NCBI GenBank assembly: GCA_026770025.1
Contig: JAMXDE010000007.1
Coordinates: 2,232,001 to 2,296,000, forward strand
DNA from: Craspedostauros australis
Lineage: Eukaryota > Bacillariophyta > Bacillariophyceae > Mastogloiales > Achnanthaceae
Length of the DNA: 64,000 bases
Direction: 5' to 3'
Below, one piece after another: positions 1-10,806 of the stretch. Each line of letters opens with the position of its first letter. Within the stretch, counting starts at the first letter, position 1. Below the pieces are notes generated by a model. It saw only the letters and a program-made list of their open reading frames with translations, was not told the DNA's origin and did no database searches. The translations under genes were made by a program, and so were the position numbers.

Positions 1-3000
1 ATCTTGGTGTTTGCGAAGATAGCCATAGATTCTTTTGGCTCGATCGAGGTGGCCCTTGCGCGGCGAGGCTCGGAATCTGGAGAGTGTCATCACTGCAACA
101 GATATGTCAAATCTGCCAAGGGTGACGCACCATTGAAGGGTGCCGATGATGGACATGAACTTGTTCTTGTCCACGTCAGAGAGCTCTTCGGATGTGTCGA
201 GCTCTGGGCTGTCTGCCTTATCGAGGGGGCAGCTTGCCTTCTTTGGCATCTCTCCGAACATGCGCTCGTAGTTGATCAGAATCCTCTTGATGTAGGATCG
301 GGGGCTGATCTTCATGGTTCCGTCTGGATCTCGATTGAAGTCAGCACCGAGATGGTACTGCACTGGCCCAACTCCCTTGAGTTTGTAGCCATACTTGGAG
401 ATCAGAAGGTCGAAAAAGGATTGGGGATCCTTCATGGTGACCATCAGGTCATCGACATAGACACAGATGTACTCCCAGTGGGAAGTAGCATCTCGCATCC
501 ATACGTCTGGGTCAGAGCGGCATTGGACGAATCCGACATCTCTGAGGGTATCTGCAAGAGCTTCGTGAAACCGAGCGCCTGATGTGCGCAGGCCGTAGAG
601 TGCCTTGACGATACGCATCATCTTACCGGCGTGCTCTCCAAATTCCTCACCAGCAATGAAGCAGATCTTCTCCTGCGTATATGCCTCAAGATATGCGTTC
701 CCGATGTCACCCACCATTGTGGTGAGACCGTTGAGCTCACCAGCCAGTAGAGCGAGGCGCAGTGATCGAAGGCTGACCACACCCGCATACGACATGTCCT
801 TGCATGGTCGTGTTAGATGCCCTCCAGCGACACATCTTGCTTTGTGGCGGAGGTCGTGTTTGACAGCATACACCCATTGGAGTCTGATCTTCTGGTGTCC
901 ATCTGGAGGCTTGGAGAGGTGTCCAAGGACTTCGAAGGTACCATACTCAAAGAGTTGGTCCATCTCTTTCCTCTCTGCGTCAGCCCAGAAGGTGTTGCCG
1001 TTCTGTTGGTCAAGGGTCATGGCCTCACGATGATTGTTGGGCACTTGGACTCCGAACTGGTAGGTAGGGACCGAACCGGAGGTGCGAGACCTGGCAACAT
1101 GGACTTCACGTCTCATGCGAGTCTGCCGTTGGGAGAGACGCTGAAGACGCTTCCATCCTGGCTCTTGGAGTAGACCATGTGTCCGACCGTATGCAGCACA
1201 TGTCGCGGGATCATCCTGTATCATGACAGAGAGGGGTTCCATGGATGTAGATCCATCATCCCATTGGACCTTGACGTTGTATCTTGATCCTTTGTAAGAT
1301 GATGATGAGGATGAGAGTGGGCCCTCATGACCGATGATGTCAATGAAGGTCCATGTGCCATCGGCTTCACCCGTCGCCTGTTGCTGTTCGATGATATCCG
1401 ACAGCTCAGTGTAGGCCATCAGATCATTGGTCTCCCCATCATTGAGAGAGAGAATCATCTTGATGCGTTGGTGGTTGTCCGCGTCAATATCATTGACCTT
1501 GCGGATGACCTCGGCACGGACCTTGTGTCCATCTTGATGATGTATGAAGGACATACCAATGAGCTCCTCTGGGGTGAACTTGGGGACGGAAACCGCTCCC
1601 TTGTCCATGGTTCCTGATGCAGTGCTCATGGAGTCGAAAAGAATGGCGTCGGAGAGAGTGTGAACAACAGGATCGGCCTCAGGAGAGTCAGGGATGTCAT
1701 CCTTGTACTCCCCATGGTCTGATGCCTCTGTCGCTGCATCCTCGTCCTCCCCAACCATGGGAAGGGGAAAGTCCGCACGCAAGTTCTTGGTGGATGGATC
1801 ATCCGCTGGGCGAATGGTGGATCGAGGAAGAAGCCGTTGCGATGCGTCATCGAGGATCCAAAAGGTGAGATCGTCACCCTTGTGAAAGCACGGACCGGCC
1901 CATCGTCCCAGCCTCTCCTTGGAATGGCTGGGGAAGCCTGGCTTGTCGACTCGGAAGTACACGGGTTGCCACCATCGGTAAGCAAGGAACTTGCTCACAT
2001 CTGGTCGGTGCCCGTATGCGGCCTGGAAAGGAGTGATGCTGCCAACCGTGCGCTGCGCGATGTGGTTGAGCAGAGAGATGACGTACTGGGTGCAGATCAG
2101 CCAAAACTTGGCGGGTGTCCCAGTGCGGTCCATGATCCCATTGGTGGTCCGCTTGACGTCTTGAATACGCCGTTCCGCACCGTTCTGATGCTGATGCTCG
2201 GGCTCACTCTGATGGTCTTTGATGGCGTATTGGCGGAGGATCTCTTGAACCTTGGAGCCAATCTCGGACTTGGCGTTATCCGACATGAGAAGGTCGGGCG
2301 CACCATGGTGTCGGATGAAGTCGAGGAAGGTGTTGGCAACTTGCTTCTCGGAAGACATGGGGAACCCTGCTGTGAATCGAGACTGCAGAGCGACGTAGAT
2401 CTGCATCATGGTGCATCCGCCGTGTCCAGCAATGCCGTCATCATGTGCAGGAGTGTCCGAAAAGAGAGTATCCATAGCCACAACTTCATGGAGACGATCG
2501 ACGTTGGCAGCCGGAAATCGTGTCCTGAAGTGTTTGCGCATGGAAAAGCGCTCCGCCGTCCGGTACCACTGCGAGGTGCATCGCAATGTGTCGCGGACAC
2601 GGCGAGCCGGGATCCAACCGAAATGAGGACGAAGGGCCTCATAATCAACAGGAGCAGAGCTGAGCTCAATGCCTCCAGAGAGGTCCGAGTTCTCACCACG
2701 TGTTGGTTCACCATCAGTGACGAACACGTCGAGCTCTTGTCCAGAAATTGGGATGGAAGATTCGTTGTTGGCTCCGCTGACATCGGAGATGTCGAGCTCT
2801 TGATCGAGGGCAGAAGGATCCCACACAGAGTCAGCTGTGAAATCGATGTGAGGGTACTTGCCGAGCTGATCACGAGTGGGACAACGCATGTCCATGTAGG
2901 ACAGACCATGACGAATCGAGAGTGGAATGACGCGGCCATCGGTTGTGATGATGGTCTGTCGACCGCCTGGCAGGTGTCGTGGCCGCTCATTGACGTCGAT

Positions 3001-4869
3001 GCCGAAGGAAGCGAGTTGGTTGGAAGAATGGATGGTCTTCCCCTTTCCGTACAGAGCGTATTGGTGAAATACGGCAATGATGGGACCTTCGGTGGTGTCG
3101 ACAAGTCCAGCAACAGTCCCAATGTCAAGGTTGGCAATCGCAGAATCGCCAATGCCATTGACATCCGCTGTGTGACCAGTCTTGCACAGTACGAGGACGT
3201 CGTCACCAGCCAGGCCACCATTGGCACCGCTGTCGACGAGAGATCCATGATGAGCTTTGGATGTCTTGTGGAAGTCGTAGCGGACCATGGCCTGGTTGGC
3301 AAGGCGCCAGGTTTGACCCTTGTAGGTCAGGATGGGTTCCTCAGTGGAAGGTGTGGACTTGGCATTCGCCAACATGCGGTTGATGGCATCACCAGGTTGA
3401 GCAGGAGGAGTGGTGGTCGTGTCGGCATTGGCAGCATTGGCAGATGGAACTGTAGAATGCCCATCCGACTTGGAGGTAGTTGCCTTGTTGGCTGCGCGCT
3501 GACGTCCGCCCTTTCCGCGATTGGGATCCCATTTTCCCTTGGCTTCAAGGAATGCTTGACGCTGAGATCGCTCCATCTTCATCCATTCCTCGCGTGGGAT
3601 ACGAGGACGAGGATCCTTGGAGTAATCCTTATCCTTGCTCCATGTCTGTGCTTGGCCTCGAGCACCGGAGTGCTTGGCATTATGCACCTTGCGACTGGAA
3701 CGTCCACGAGGCTTGACGCGGTCAAGACGTTGAGCATGGCTGCGTACGAGTGCGAACGTACGCTCGAAGTCGAGTGTGAACTCTGCTGAGACACCGTCAA
3801 TGCTCATTGCATGAAGGGATGCCTCGAGGTATTGGGACTCGAATAGAGCACGGTAGAGCTCGGTGTCTGGAGAGATGGCTTCCTCCAACCAATCGCGTTT
3901 GCGATCAGTATCAACCTCGTCATCTTGGATGACTTCGAGATCGTACACCTTGTTGGACCACGAGTCAAGGAAGGACTCTCGAGTGCCACGCCAGTCCTTG
4001 TCCAGTTTGAGGGTGTTGAGGATGGAGCGAAGATGTTTCCCGGCATTGGACGCGGTCACGCCGGTGGTATACTCAGAGAGCATGGCTGCAAATGCAGCCT
4101 GTCCATCCATGGTGTCCTCGAACTTCCGGACGCATCTCTGACCCTTCTGAGTCTTCAGGGAGAGTACCAAGGTGCAGTAGACAAAGGTGTTCTGCTCTTG
4201 GAAGAGGGCCATGTCCTCATCTGCAGGCTTGTACTCCGGGTTCAGGACATCGGAGACACCTTGGGAGGCTGCAACTGTCATGAAGGTGCGACGGAAGGAT
4301 AGGAAGAACCGATCATCCTTGAGTTTGGGAAAATGCTCGCTGTTGCGCCTCATCCCCTTTCGGAAGTCTTGGAGACGGGATTCCGACGAGGAGACCGGGG
4401 TTGAGGTAATGGGATCAGGTGTTGGAGCCGAAGATGCTGCCACAGTAGCTGCTGCAGTGGCTGCTGCAGTTGCTGCTGTGGTGGCTGCTGTGGTTGCTGC
4501 GCGCGCCGCTGCTGCTTCTGCTGGAGCGACAATTGGCGATGCGATTGCCTCGGCAAGAGAATGGCGGGAGATGGTGTACCAGGTGACGAAGGTTGGGTCA
4601 ACCTGATGTTGCCACCAGCGAGGAAGGGCGAGGATACGACGGATGCAAGGAGCATCGAGTTCGTACACAAAGGCTTCACCATCCTCATCAAGACCCTGGT
4701 ATTGGAAGGCCTGTAGGTCCTCCCTGGAGAGGAGAAGAAGGTCGGCAATGCTGAGTATGCCCTGTTGGTCAAGCAGACTTCTGGCATCAGAATCGTCAGC
4801 AATGCCCACGGACCTGACAACATGGTTGAAGATCTCGGCTTCGGAGATGGTGGGGGGAGGAGTAGTCAT
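1..4869 (-). CDS. Ty1/copia retrotransposon Gag-Pol polyprotein (3' end outside window)
   Basis: The minus frame starting at the ATG at 4869 is open for 1,623 codons to the window edge. I checked many lines and found no stop or frameshift. Order: Gag-like N-terminus with an Ala/Thr-rich stretch (about 130-165); aspartic protease motif D546-S-G-A-N; integrase catalytic D800, D864 and E899, the last two 35 residues apart as in the D,D35E signature; RVT_2-type reverse transcriptase from about 1290, with the YVDD active site at 1471-1474. The window ends just before RNase H. The order protease-integrase-RT defines copia. The Gag style recalls diatom CoDi elements (family knowledge, not searched). 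No HHCC zinc motif of the usual spacing was seen ahead of the integrase core. The intact frame suggests a young insertion. Long plus-strand frames over this region are antisense shadows. Confidence 0.95.
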   Translation of the reverse strand, partial: MTTPPPTISEAEIFNHVVRSVGIADDSDARSLLDQQGILSIADLLLLSREDLQAFQYQGLDEDGEAFVYELDAPCIRRILALPRWWQHQVDPTFVTWYTISRHSLAEAIASPIVAPAEAAAARAATTAATTAATAAATAAATVAASSAPTPDPITSTPVSSSESRLQDFRKGMRRNSEHFPKLKDDRFFLSFRRTFMTVAASQGVSDVLNPEYKPADEDMALFQEQNTFVYCTLVLSLKTQKGQRCVRKFEDTMDGQAAFAAMLSEYTTGVTASNAGKHLRSILNTLKLDKDWRGTRESFLDSWSNKVYDLEVIQDDEVDTDRKRDWLEEAISPDTELYRALFESQYLEASLHAMSIDGVSAEFTLDFERTFALVRSHAQRLDRVKPRGRSSRKVHNAKHSGARGQAQTWSKDKDYSKDPRPRIPREEWMKMERSQRQAFLEAKGKWDPNRGKGGRQRAANKATTSKSDGHSTVPSANAANADTTTTPPAQPGDAINRMLANAKSTPSTEEPILTYKGQTWRLANQAMVRYDFHKTSKAHHGSLVDSGANGGLAGDDVLVLCKTGHTADVNGIGDSAIANLDIGTVAGLVDTTEGPIIAVFHQYALYGKGKTIHSSNQLASFGIDVNERPRHLPGGRQTIITTDGRVIPLSIRHGLSYMDMRCPTRDQLGKYPHIDFTADSVWDPSALDQELDISDVSGANNESSIPISGQELDVFVTDGEPTRGENSDLSGGIELSSAPVDYEALRPHFGWIPARRVRDTLRCTSQWYRTAERFSMRKHFRTRFPAANVDRLHEVVAMDTLFSDTPAHDDGIAGHGGCTMMQIYVALQSRFTAGFPMSSEKQVANTFLDFIRHHGAPDLLMSDNAKSEIGSKVQEILRQYAIKDHQSEPEHQHQNGAERRIQDVKRTTNGIMDRTGTPAKFWLICTQYVISLLNHIAQRTVGSITPFQAAYGHRPDVSKFLAYRWWQPVYFRVDKPGFPSHSKERLGRWAGPCFHKGDDLTFWILDDASQRLLPRSTIRPADDPSTKNLRADFPLPMVGEDEDAATEASDHGEYKDDIPDSPEADPVVHTLSDAILFDSMSTASGTMDKGAVSVPKFTPEELIGMSFIHHQDGHKVRAEVIRKVNDIDADNHQRIKMILSLNDGETNDLMAYTELSDIIEQQQATGEADGTWTFIDIIGHEGPLSSSSSSYKGSRYNVKVQWDDGSTSMEPLSVMIQDDPATCAAYGRTHGLLQEPGWKRLQRLSQRQTRMRREVHVARSRTSGSVPTYQFGVQVPNNHREAMTLDQQNGNTFWADAERKEMDQLFEYGTFEVLGHLSKPPDGHQKIRLQWVYAVKHDLRHKARCVAGGHLTRPCKDMSYAGVVSLRSLRLALLAGELNGLTTMVGDIGNAYLEAYTQEKICFIAGEEFGEHAGKMMRIVKALYGLRTSGARFHEALADTLRDVGFVQCRSDPDVWMRDATSHWEYICVYVDDLMVTMKDPQSFFDLLISKYGYKLKGVGPVQYHLGADFNRDPDGTMKISPRSYIKRILINYERMFGEMPKKASCPLDKADSPELDTSEELSDVDKNKFMSIIGTLQWCVTLGRFDISVAVMTLSRFRASPRKGHLDRAKRIYGYLRKHQD

Positions 4870-4873
4870 GATG

Positions 4874-5000
4874 ATGTTGTTTGTTGGTTGGTTTATTTGT
4901 TTGTTTGTTTATTTGTTGGTGTGTATGTTTGTTTGTGTTTGTATGTTTGTTTATTTGTTGATGTGTCTGTTTGTTTGTGTTTGTATGTCTGTTTGTGTTG
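4874..5000 (-). repeat. TTTG/TTTA-rich leader upstream of the copia ORF
   Basis: A 127-bp low-complexity tract built from TTTG, TTTA and TGTG units on the plus strand, so CAAA/CAAACA on the coding strand, immediately 5' of the Gag ATG. It probably belongs to the untranslated leader of the retroelement. The 5' LTR should lie further to the right, but its edges cannot be set because the partner LTR is outside the window. Confidence 0.7.
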
Positions 5001-5679
5001 TCGATAGATCGAATGCGATCGATATCGAATGATGGGATGATGAATGCTGAAGAAGCAAAGAGAGAATTCACTGACGGATACGTCTAATAGTGAATGGGGT
5101 GAGTGTGCACAAGCCGAATGGCTCTTATGTTCTGCGCAGCGATGGCTGAATCACAGAGATGAAGGCAACTTCACGTCGTCACGAGAGTTGCAGGATGGTC
5201 GTTATCGAATGTCACAAAGTCTTTGGAAATGATGGTCACGCGTTCAGCGCAGGACGTAGAGAATTGCGACTGTTAATCTGATAGAACAGAATACAATACA
5301 GGGTACTTACTTCAAATAGAGACTGATCAGATCCGACAATGAAGTATGTAGATGGTTGGTATTGTGTGTGTGTGCTCAAGTAGGTGATTAAGTTAATGAA
5401 AGCTGGCCCAATTCTGATCTGTCGAAGTCAGAATTGTGAGCATGAAGAGTGCAATGCAAGATGATGATGATGCAATGAGATTGCACAAGTTTCACACAGC
5501 AATACTGCTGTAAAATGATGCCTTGCACTGTTGCATTCACATGTGGGAGGAAATGCATGTTTGCAAGCACAGAGGTGAAGACAAGATCAGATGGCACGTT
5601 CAGGTCCACGATGACCAGTACTGCCATAATTCTGAAGCTGTGCAATTGAGGACCTCTTATTCAGATCTATTGGATGAAC

Positions 5680-5747
5680 CAATATATCTGAATTGCAAGG
5701 TGTCAACAAGATGGTGTGGAATTGAGGAATCAATATATCTGAATTGC
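5680..5747. repeat. 17-bp direct repeat, two copies
   Basis: The word CAATATATCTGAATTGC occurs at 5680-5696 and again at 5731-5747, with 34 bp between the copies. It may belong to the LTR or promoter of the neighbouring copia element; nothing else explains it. Confidence 0.7.
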
Positions 5748-7810
5748 GAGTCAGTCTGTGAGACGAGAAAGCGATCCCACATGGGAGTTGCGGCAATTGC
5801 GGATATCATAACATTACGATTCATCACACACGAAGAGTCTCGTGACTGCATCAGTATTCGTCCTGTGGTACACGAATACCACACGACTCATTCGAATACT
5901 ACCAAGATGAGTGTAGTTGGAGCGTTCGATGTGTTATTACACCTTTTCTAAACAGGCGAATCTGACGGAACTACTCAACCATGGCGCGATCGTCGACCAG
6001 AGGGACTGCAACAGTGATGCACTTTCCTCTTCTGCAATGTTCGTAGAGATACACGCGGCGGTAGCGGCGCACGAGATACGAGGCCAACAAGAAAGCGTTT
6101 GCATCCCATTGACCGAATTCGTGACGGAGGTTGCTACCACCAGAATCTGAGATTCCACCCAGTTATTACACTATCCCTACCCGTCGCTGCTCATCTCTGC
6201 CAATCTCTATTCCTCGTGGTACTCGACCATTATGTTGGCCCTGGTGGTGTGGCAGGAGCACTTGGGGACGAATGTATCATAACATAGCCAGTGAATTTTC
6301 CTCTCTCGCTAAGTACAATGTCCACTTGTCTCAATACCACCACCGGAAGAGAGTCCACCGGTTTCTTCGTCGGCTCTCGCTCACGAGACACGGCGTCGGA
6401 CATGGCTGATTCGGTGGTTGGCTGACAATCCGAGAGAGCGCTGTAGAAGACAGCTTGGTACGCGCACTCCTTCACGTTTCTCCTGCTTCAACACTTCTTT
6501 TGGTCGGAGCTCGAACCACAAAACTGATTTCATGCTGTCACACCTTGGTGCTGTGTGGGTGTTGGCTCGATGTGCCTTGATGTGAGTCGGAAACGGTTGG
6601 TTGGTGCGGAGGAAGTCGCTGCGGTTCTGCAAGGTTCAAGAAGGCTCGATTTGCTTTGTTGTTGTTTTGTCCGTTGCGCAAAATGTGGCCGGAAGCGCAG
6701 ACACCGAATCAGGAAAACATCAACAGAAAACAGAAACTCTCCGAACACTAGATAATTATTGCGGGTTGGAGAAGCCGGACGTATTAACGCTCCATCAACT
6801 GACACGAAGTCGTGTCTTGGTTGTTATTTCTCCACGGATTCTCTTGTCCCTTGTCGCTGCAAGGAACGCTCATTCCGCCATCCTTGAGTACCGGTGCGAC
6901 GGGAAATGTAAACGCCTGTGTGAACGGAGAGACTGCGACTGCATTCGGCCTCGATTAGTGCCGTGTTGCGTTGTGCTGTGCTGTGCTGTGCTGTGTTGTG
7001 TTTTGTGGCGCGGTGTCATCCTTGTGGTTTCGTGTTGTGGAGGTCAGAGATCATGGTACTTTTTTCCATGCACTTGCGCAGCGGAAGAATAGTTTCCTTC
7101 CGGCGCCTTGAATTGTCCGCGTCATGGTTGGAATTCGGGCTCTTGGCATCGCGCTGCGAACAAAGGGCAACAGGTCAGACACGTTTGTCCCTCATCGTAT
7201 GACCTCATATCGTGGGTCATACGCGACGGATGCGCAATGACGAAGGCGCCGAGCAGTCGCTACAACTCACGATTTATGTCGAGGCAGCAAAACTTATTCT
7301 CCATCTGGAGCGAACAGCGTAAATTGGACACCACGCAGACACGCCTCGTCGATCTTTCGCTCTATCTCTGTGCCTTTCTGCTGTTCGGAATTTGCTCGTG
7401 ATGGATTTTCTCCTCGCTGGGAGACGACGGAGAACTCACAAAGCCTGAGATGCGTGCCATGCGCCCCCAGGTCGGCCACACTTGGCCGCAGTTCATGCGA
7501 GCCGCAGCACTTAGGTAGTAGTATCACATAATATCTGCGCACAACGATACACCGAGCGACAAAAGACTCCTCTGCGACACAACCGTATTCGTGCGACGAT
7601 TGCGAGCAGGTGGTTTTGGGCAGTTGCTGCCACCAGCGTTGAGCCCAGCGCCGGTACCAGCCCCACCAAGATTCCACTGTGGGTACAAGCGCCGTAGTTC
7701 ATCATACTCGTGGAGCGCTCACGGGTGCTCGTGCGCTACTCGGGCCGCAAGAGTTGCTGAACAGGTGTCAGAGCAGCTGCTGTCGCATACTCGCAGAGCA
7801 CACACCTGCC

Positions 7811-7860
7811 ATACCATACCATACCATACCATACCATACCATACCATACCATACCATACC
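7811..7860. repeat. (ATACC)10 microsatellite
   Basis: Ten perfect tandem copies of ATACC, flanked by partial units. Intergenic, 1.2 kb upstream of the DUF6824 gene at 9097. Confidence 0.97.
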
Positions 7861-9096
7861 CACTCAAAGGAGCATCGTCGACTTTCATCATCGCCGTGTG
7901 CACATACAATCGCTCAACCAAACCAACGCAAAAAGCCATGCCCAGCAGATGAAACGGTTCGTCGAGCGCAACCAACGACACAAAGGTGGAAGGACGAAGG
8001 CTGGGGCAACGGAAAAGAACATCCAATCAGGCTCTGATCGAGGAGGAAAACAGAAGCGGCCTGCAGCGGGTGTTTCCAAACTGACCTCAGACTTAGCGCA
8101 CGCGGCGCTCACGTCAACACTGTCACATAGCGATTACTCAGCCATCTACTGTTTGCTTGATCGATCCAACTCGAGTCCGGGGGAAACGCCACTCGTTTCG
8201 TTGTCAAAAGGAAGATAGCTACAGCCACAACAACAGCAACAACAACAACAGCAACACCAACAACAGCAGCCGTCGCAACACGAGCAGCGCCAGAAAGAGC
8301 AGGGAAGATATTTCGATTGAAGCATCTACTTCCATCCACGATCGCGATCGAACCGTCCGCTCTATACTGGAGAGAGGCAAAGCTCGGTGCTTGACAATCA
8401 CAGTGTATAAGGCCCTCCCAGTACAAAATCGTAAGAGCTATCGTACCATATCGCATCGACAAGAACAATCGCACGAGCTTTCTTCCCCAAACGCCAGCTT
8501 CGACCTCCTGACATACTCGCACGCTACCGCAGATAGGAGCAGCAACCAGAAAGACTCACGAGCCATCACAGAGAGTGCCGGCAGCAAGGGCCAGCAAACG
8601 TCATCGCTGTTGCCTGTGATCTGCCAAAGTGCACAACGAGCAATCTACTCGCACCTCGACCCACCTTGACGAACTGCACCTAACTGCTCTACACACTCAT
8701 CAATCCAGCCCTCACGACTTCACGCCTGACCTCAGCATTGTCCTGGTTGGCAGCAAATGTAAGCTCATGAGCCATCTCAGTCCGGCGAATGGTCTACGGC
8801 CCACCTCTTGCCACAATCATGTCCAACACACGGGATGGAGGTTCCCTGACCGTGCCTTCTATCTTCTGCATTCAACTAACACGTCCATTCTTTGCCTCCC
8901 TCTCGGTCATTTCACGTCAAACTTGGCTTCATATGGATGATTGTGCATTTATATGTGCTTCTCAATGCTACTGAACGCTCCTGCTCCAAACAGCTGCTGC
9001 TTGGATCCACGCCGATTGCATAAAACCGCCAGCCCGAATCTCCATCGTTGGGTCGTGACCACCACGAAGAAGCAACGTGTGAGCAAGGCAGCTGGC

Positions 9097-10806
9097 ATGT
9101 CAGCCAAGAAGATTTTCGTCCACAAGATTGAGCACCGCGATGTGCTGCTCGGCAGGGGCACCGGACCGAATGATCGGCTCGGCAATGTTACCTACCGTGA
9201 GATGATAAAGTCCAACTATGAAGAGTACCGTCAGGCCAGGAAGCGAGGCGAAAAGACAGCCATCGCACAGCGCGTCGTTCGCCGAATCCGCGAGCAGAAC
9301 GGTCGCTTCTTGAGGAGGCTCGCCACCCACGAGCTCTCTGAAGCGTCCGCAGCCATGGCCATGCTAACGAAGAAATCGGGCGGTGCGGAGGCCGCATCGC
9401 CGCACGCGTCCCGTGATGGCAGCGAGAAGAAGCCTACTGATAGTTCTGCCGACCAAGACGAGCAGAGCGAGGAGGGAGACTCGCCGTCGCGTCCAAACGA
9501 GCAAGCTGCGACGGGTGCTCAGGCTGTCCAAGAGTTGCCACCTTCCTGCGACATCCAAGACCTGTACGTCGAGGAGACCAACGAAAGCGTGCTAATCCAA
9601 AAGACCAAACAAGCATTCCGGCACCTCATCCGTCAATCCGCCCCGAGAAGAGCGCAGCAACATGCCGCCCTTCCTGGTCAAGCAAGGAGTATGAATGGAA
9701 TACAGCTGCCTTCACTCCCGGCAACAAATGACAGTCGTCTCGAAAAGCTACAACTTGCGGGCGACGTGCCTGGACGCGTACCTCTGGCACTCGATCGATG
9801 GAACCTGGCGACACACCCGCTAAATGCACCAGCAGGGGTGGCAAGTCAAATCCAGGAACACAATGCGCAGCATGAGAGCGAGTTCAGCAGCAACATCAGC
9901 GGCCACAGACTTCCATTGTTGTCCAGCCCAAAGCCAGAGCGAAGGGCTCTCCATCTGCAGGAGACGCATCCAATCGCACATCACCCCAATCGGGGATCGT
10001 TGCTCCAGGAGCTACTGGCAGGGAGGCAGCAGCAGCAACAGCAATCACAGCTACAGTCTCTGGCCATGGATCTAAGTGCCCTGAGCAATTCTGAGATGGA
10101 GATGGGGCGTCTTGCAAACATAGCTCGTCTTAACGCCGCCCAGAACATGCCCTCCGACGACCTCACGCAGTCGCATGCTATATTGCGCCAGGCCTTGGCA
10201 GCACGCCTTGCCAATCCTCGTTCCATTGCCGTTGAGGCCAGCATGGAGATGCCCTTGCGCAATGCACCCACCATATCGCACAATCCTGGAAACATCAACT
10301 CTCTGCTGAACGCAACTCAGCCAAATGAGCCGTATCTGGGACAGCTCAGGCAGCCCCCTTCTTCGCTCATATCGCATGGTGTAGCAACGCCAAGTGCAGA
10401 TCGATCCATGGTGGAGGTGATGAGGTCGGCTCGAAGCATGGCAGGTCTTGCCAACAGCGATTCGTTGACGCAAGATGCCGCCATTGATGTGCTGAGGAGG
10501 CTTTTAGCCTCGGAGAGTGACCACCCAGCCCGAGCATCCACCAGCCCGCATTACAATCCATTGTCCCCTACCTCGCCACCAACGGGACAGATGCAGTCCA
10601 TGTTCCATCACAGTATGCTGAACGAGCAGCAATCGAACGATGACGAACGTTTGCTTCAAGCGTACCTCAGTCTTCGCGGTGTCAGCAACAACAGCAATAG
10701 CAGCAACATCCATGCAACCGCTGCATCCAACAACTCGCAACAAGAAGGGTTACCGTATACCGAATTGCTGAAGTTCCTGGAGACCAAGAAGCCATCACCT
10801 GAGTGA
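9097..10806 (+). CDS. DUF6824-domain protein 1
   Basis: Predicted 569-residue protein. The conserved core comes first: DVLLGRGTGPND at about 15-26, GRFLRRL at about 70, then, after a variable acidic/Ser-rich insert, QKTKQAFRHLIRQ at about 167-180. This matches the DUF6824 family of stramenopiles, whose biochemical role is not known to me. The remaining two thirds is low complexity, rich in Gln, Ser, Asn and Leu, with a six-Gln run near 310 and two ELL-type motifs, one close to the C-terminus; it is probably disordered. The start at 9097 is chosen because related copies here begin shortly before the core. The frame stays open upstream, with further ATGs at 8953 and 8965, which would add 44-48 residues. 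It is the closest relative of the next gene, on the same strand 5.5 kb downstream. A regulatory or nucleic-acid-binding role is only an inference. Confidence 0.85.
   Translation: MSAKKIFVHKIEHRDVLLGRGTGPNDRLGNVTYREMIKSNYEEYRQARKRGEKTAIAQRVVRRIREQNGRFLRRLATHELSEASAAMAMLTKKSGGAEAASPHASRDGSEKKPTDSSADQDEQSEEGDSPSRPNEQAATGAQAVQELPPSCDIQDLYVEETNESVLIQKTKQAFRHLIRQSAPRRAQQHAALPGQARSMNGIQLPSLPATNDSRLEKLQLAGDVPGRVPLALDRWNLATHPLNAPAGVASQIQEHNAQHESEFSSNISGHRLPLLSSPKPERRALHLQETHPIAHHPNRGSLLQELLAGRQQQQQQSQLQSLAMDLSALSNSEMEMGRLANIARLNAAQNMPSDDLTQSHAILRQALAARLANPRSIAVEASMEMPLRNAPTISHNPGNINSLLNATQPNEPYLGQLRQPPSSLISHGVATPSADRSMVEVMRSARSMAGLANSDSLTQDAAIDVLRRLLASESDHPARASTSPHYNPLSPTSPPTGQMQSMFHHSMLNEQQSNDDERLLQAYLSLRGVSNNSNSSNIHATAASNNSQQEGLPYTELLKFLETKKPSPE

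Larger units (their letters stand above)
4870..9096. other. Region between the copia ORF and the first DUF6824 gene, no host gene seen
   Basis: About 4.2 kb with no convincing coding frame on either strand. The left part must hold the leader and the 5' LTR of the copia element. The rest contains a 17-bp direct repeat (5680-5747), a TGTGC microsatellite (about 6971-7000), an ATACC array (7811-7860) and a CAACAG-rich tract (about 8220-8272). The last is likely to lie in the 5' untranslated region or promoter of the gene starting at 9097. No tRNA-like T-arm was recognised. Confidence 0.5.

Noticed and set aside
2406..3302. Minus-strand frame of 298 codons inside the copia region
   Set aside because: It lies in a different frame from the polyprotein and has Ser/Thr/Pro-biased shadow composition.
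1837..3789. Plus-strand open frame of 650 codons
   Set aside because: It is antisense to the copia integrase and protease. The minus frame carries all the motifs; the plus frame has none.
8953..9096. Upstream ATGs extending DUF6824 protein 1
   Set aside because: Possible, but the added residues show no family similarity, and copy 5 starts only ten residues before the core, so the later ATG was preferred.
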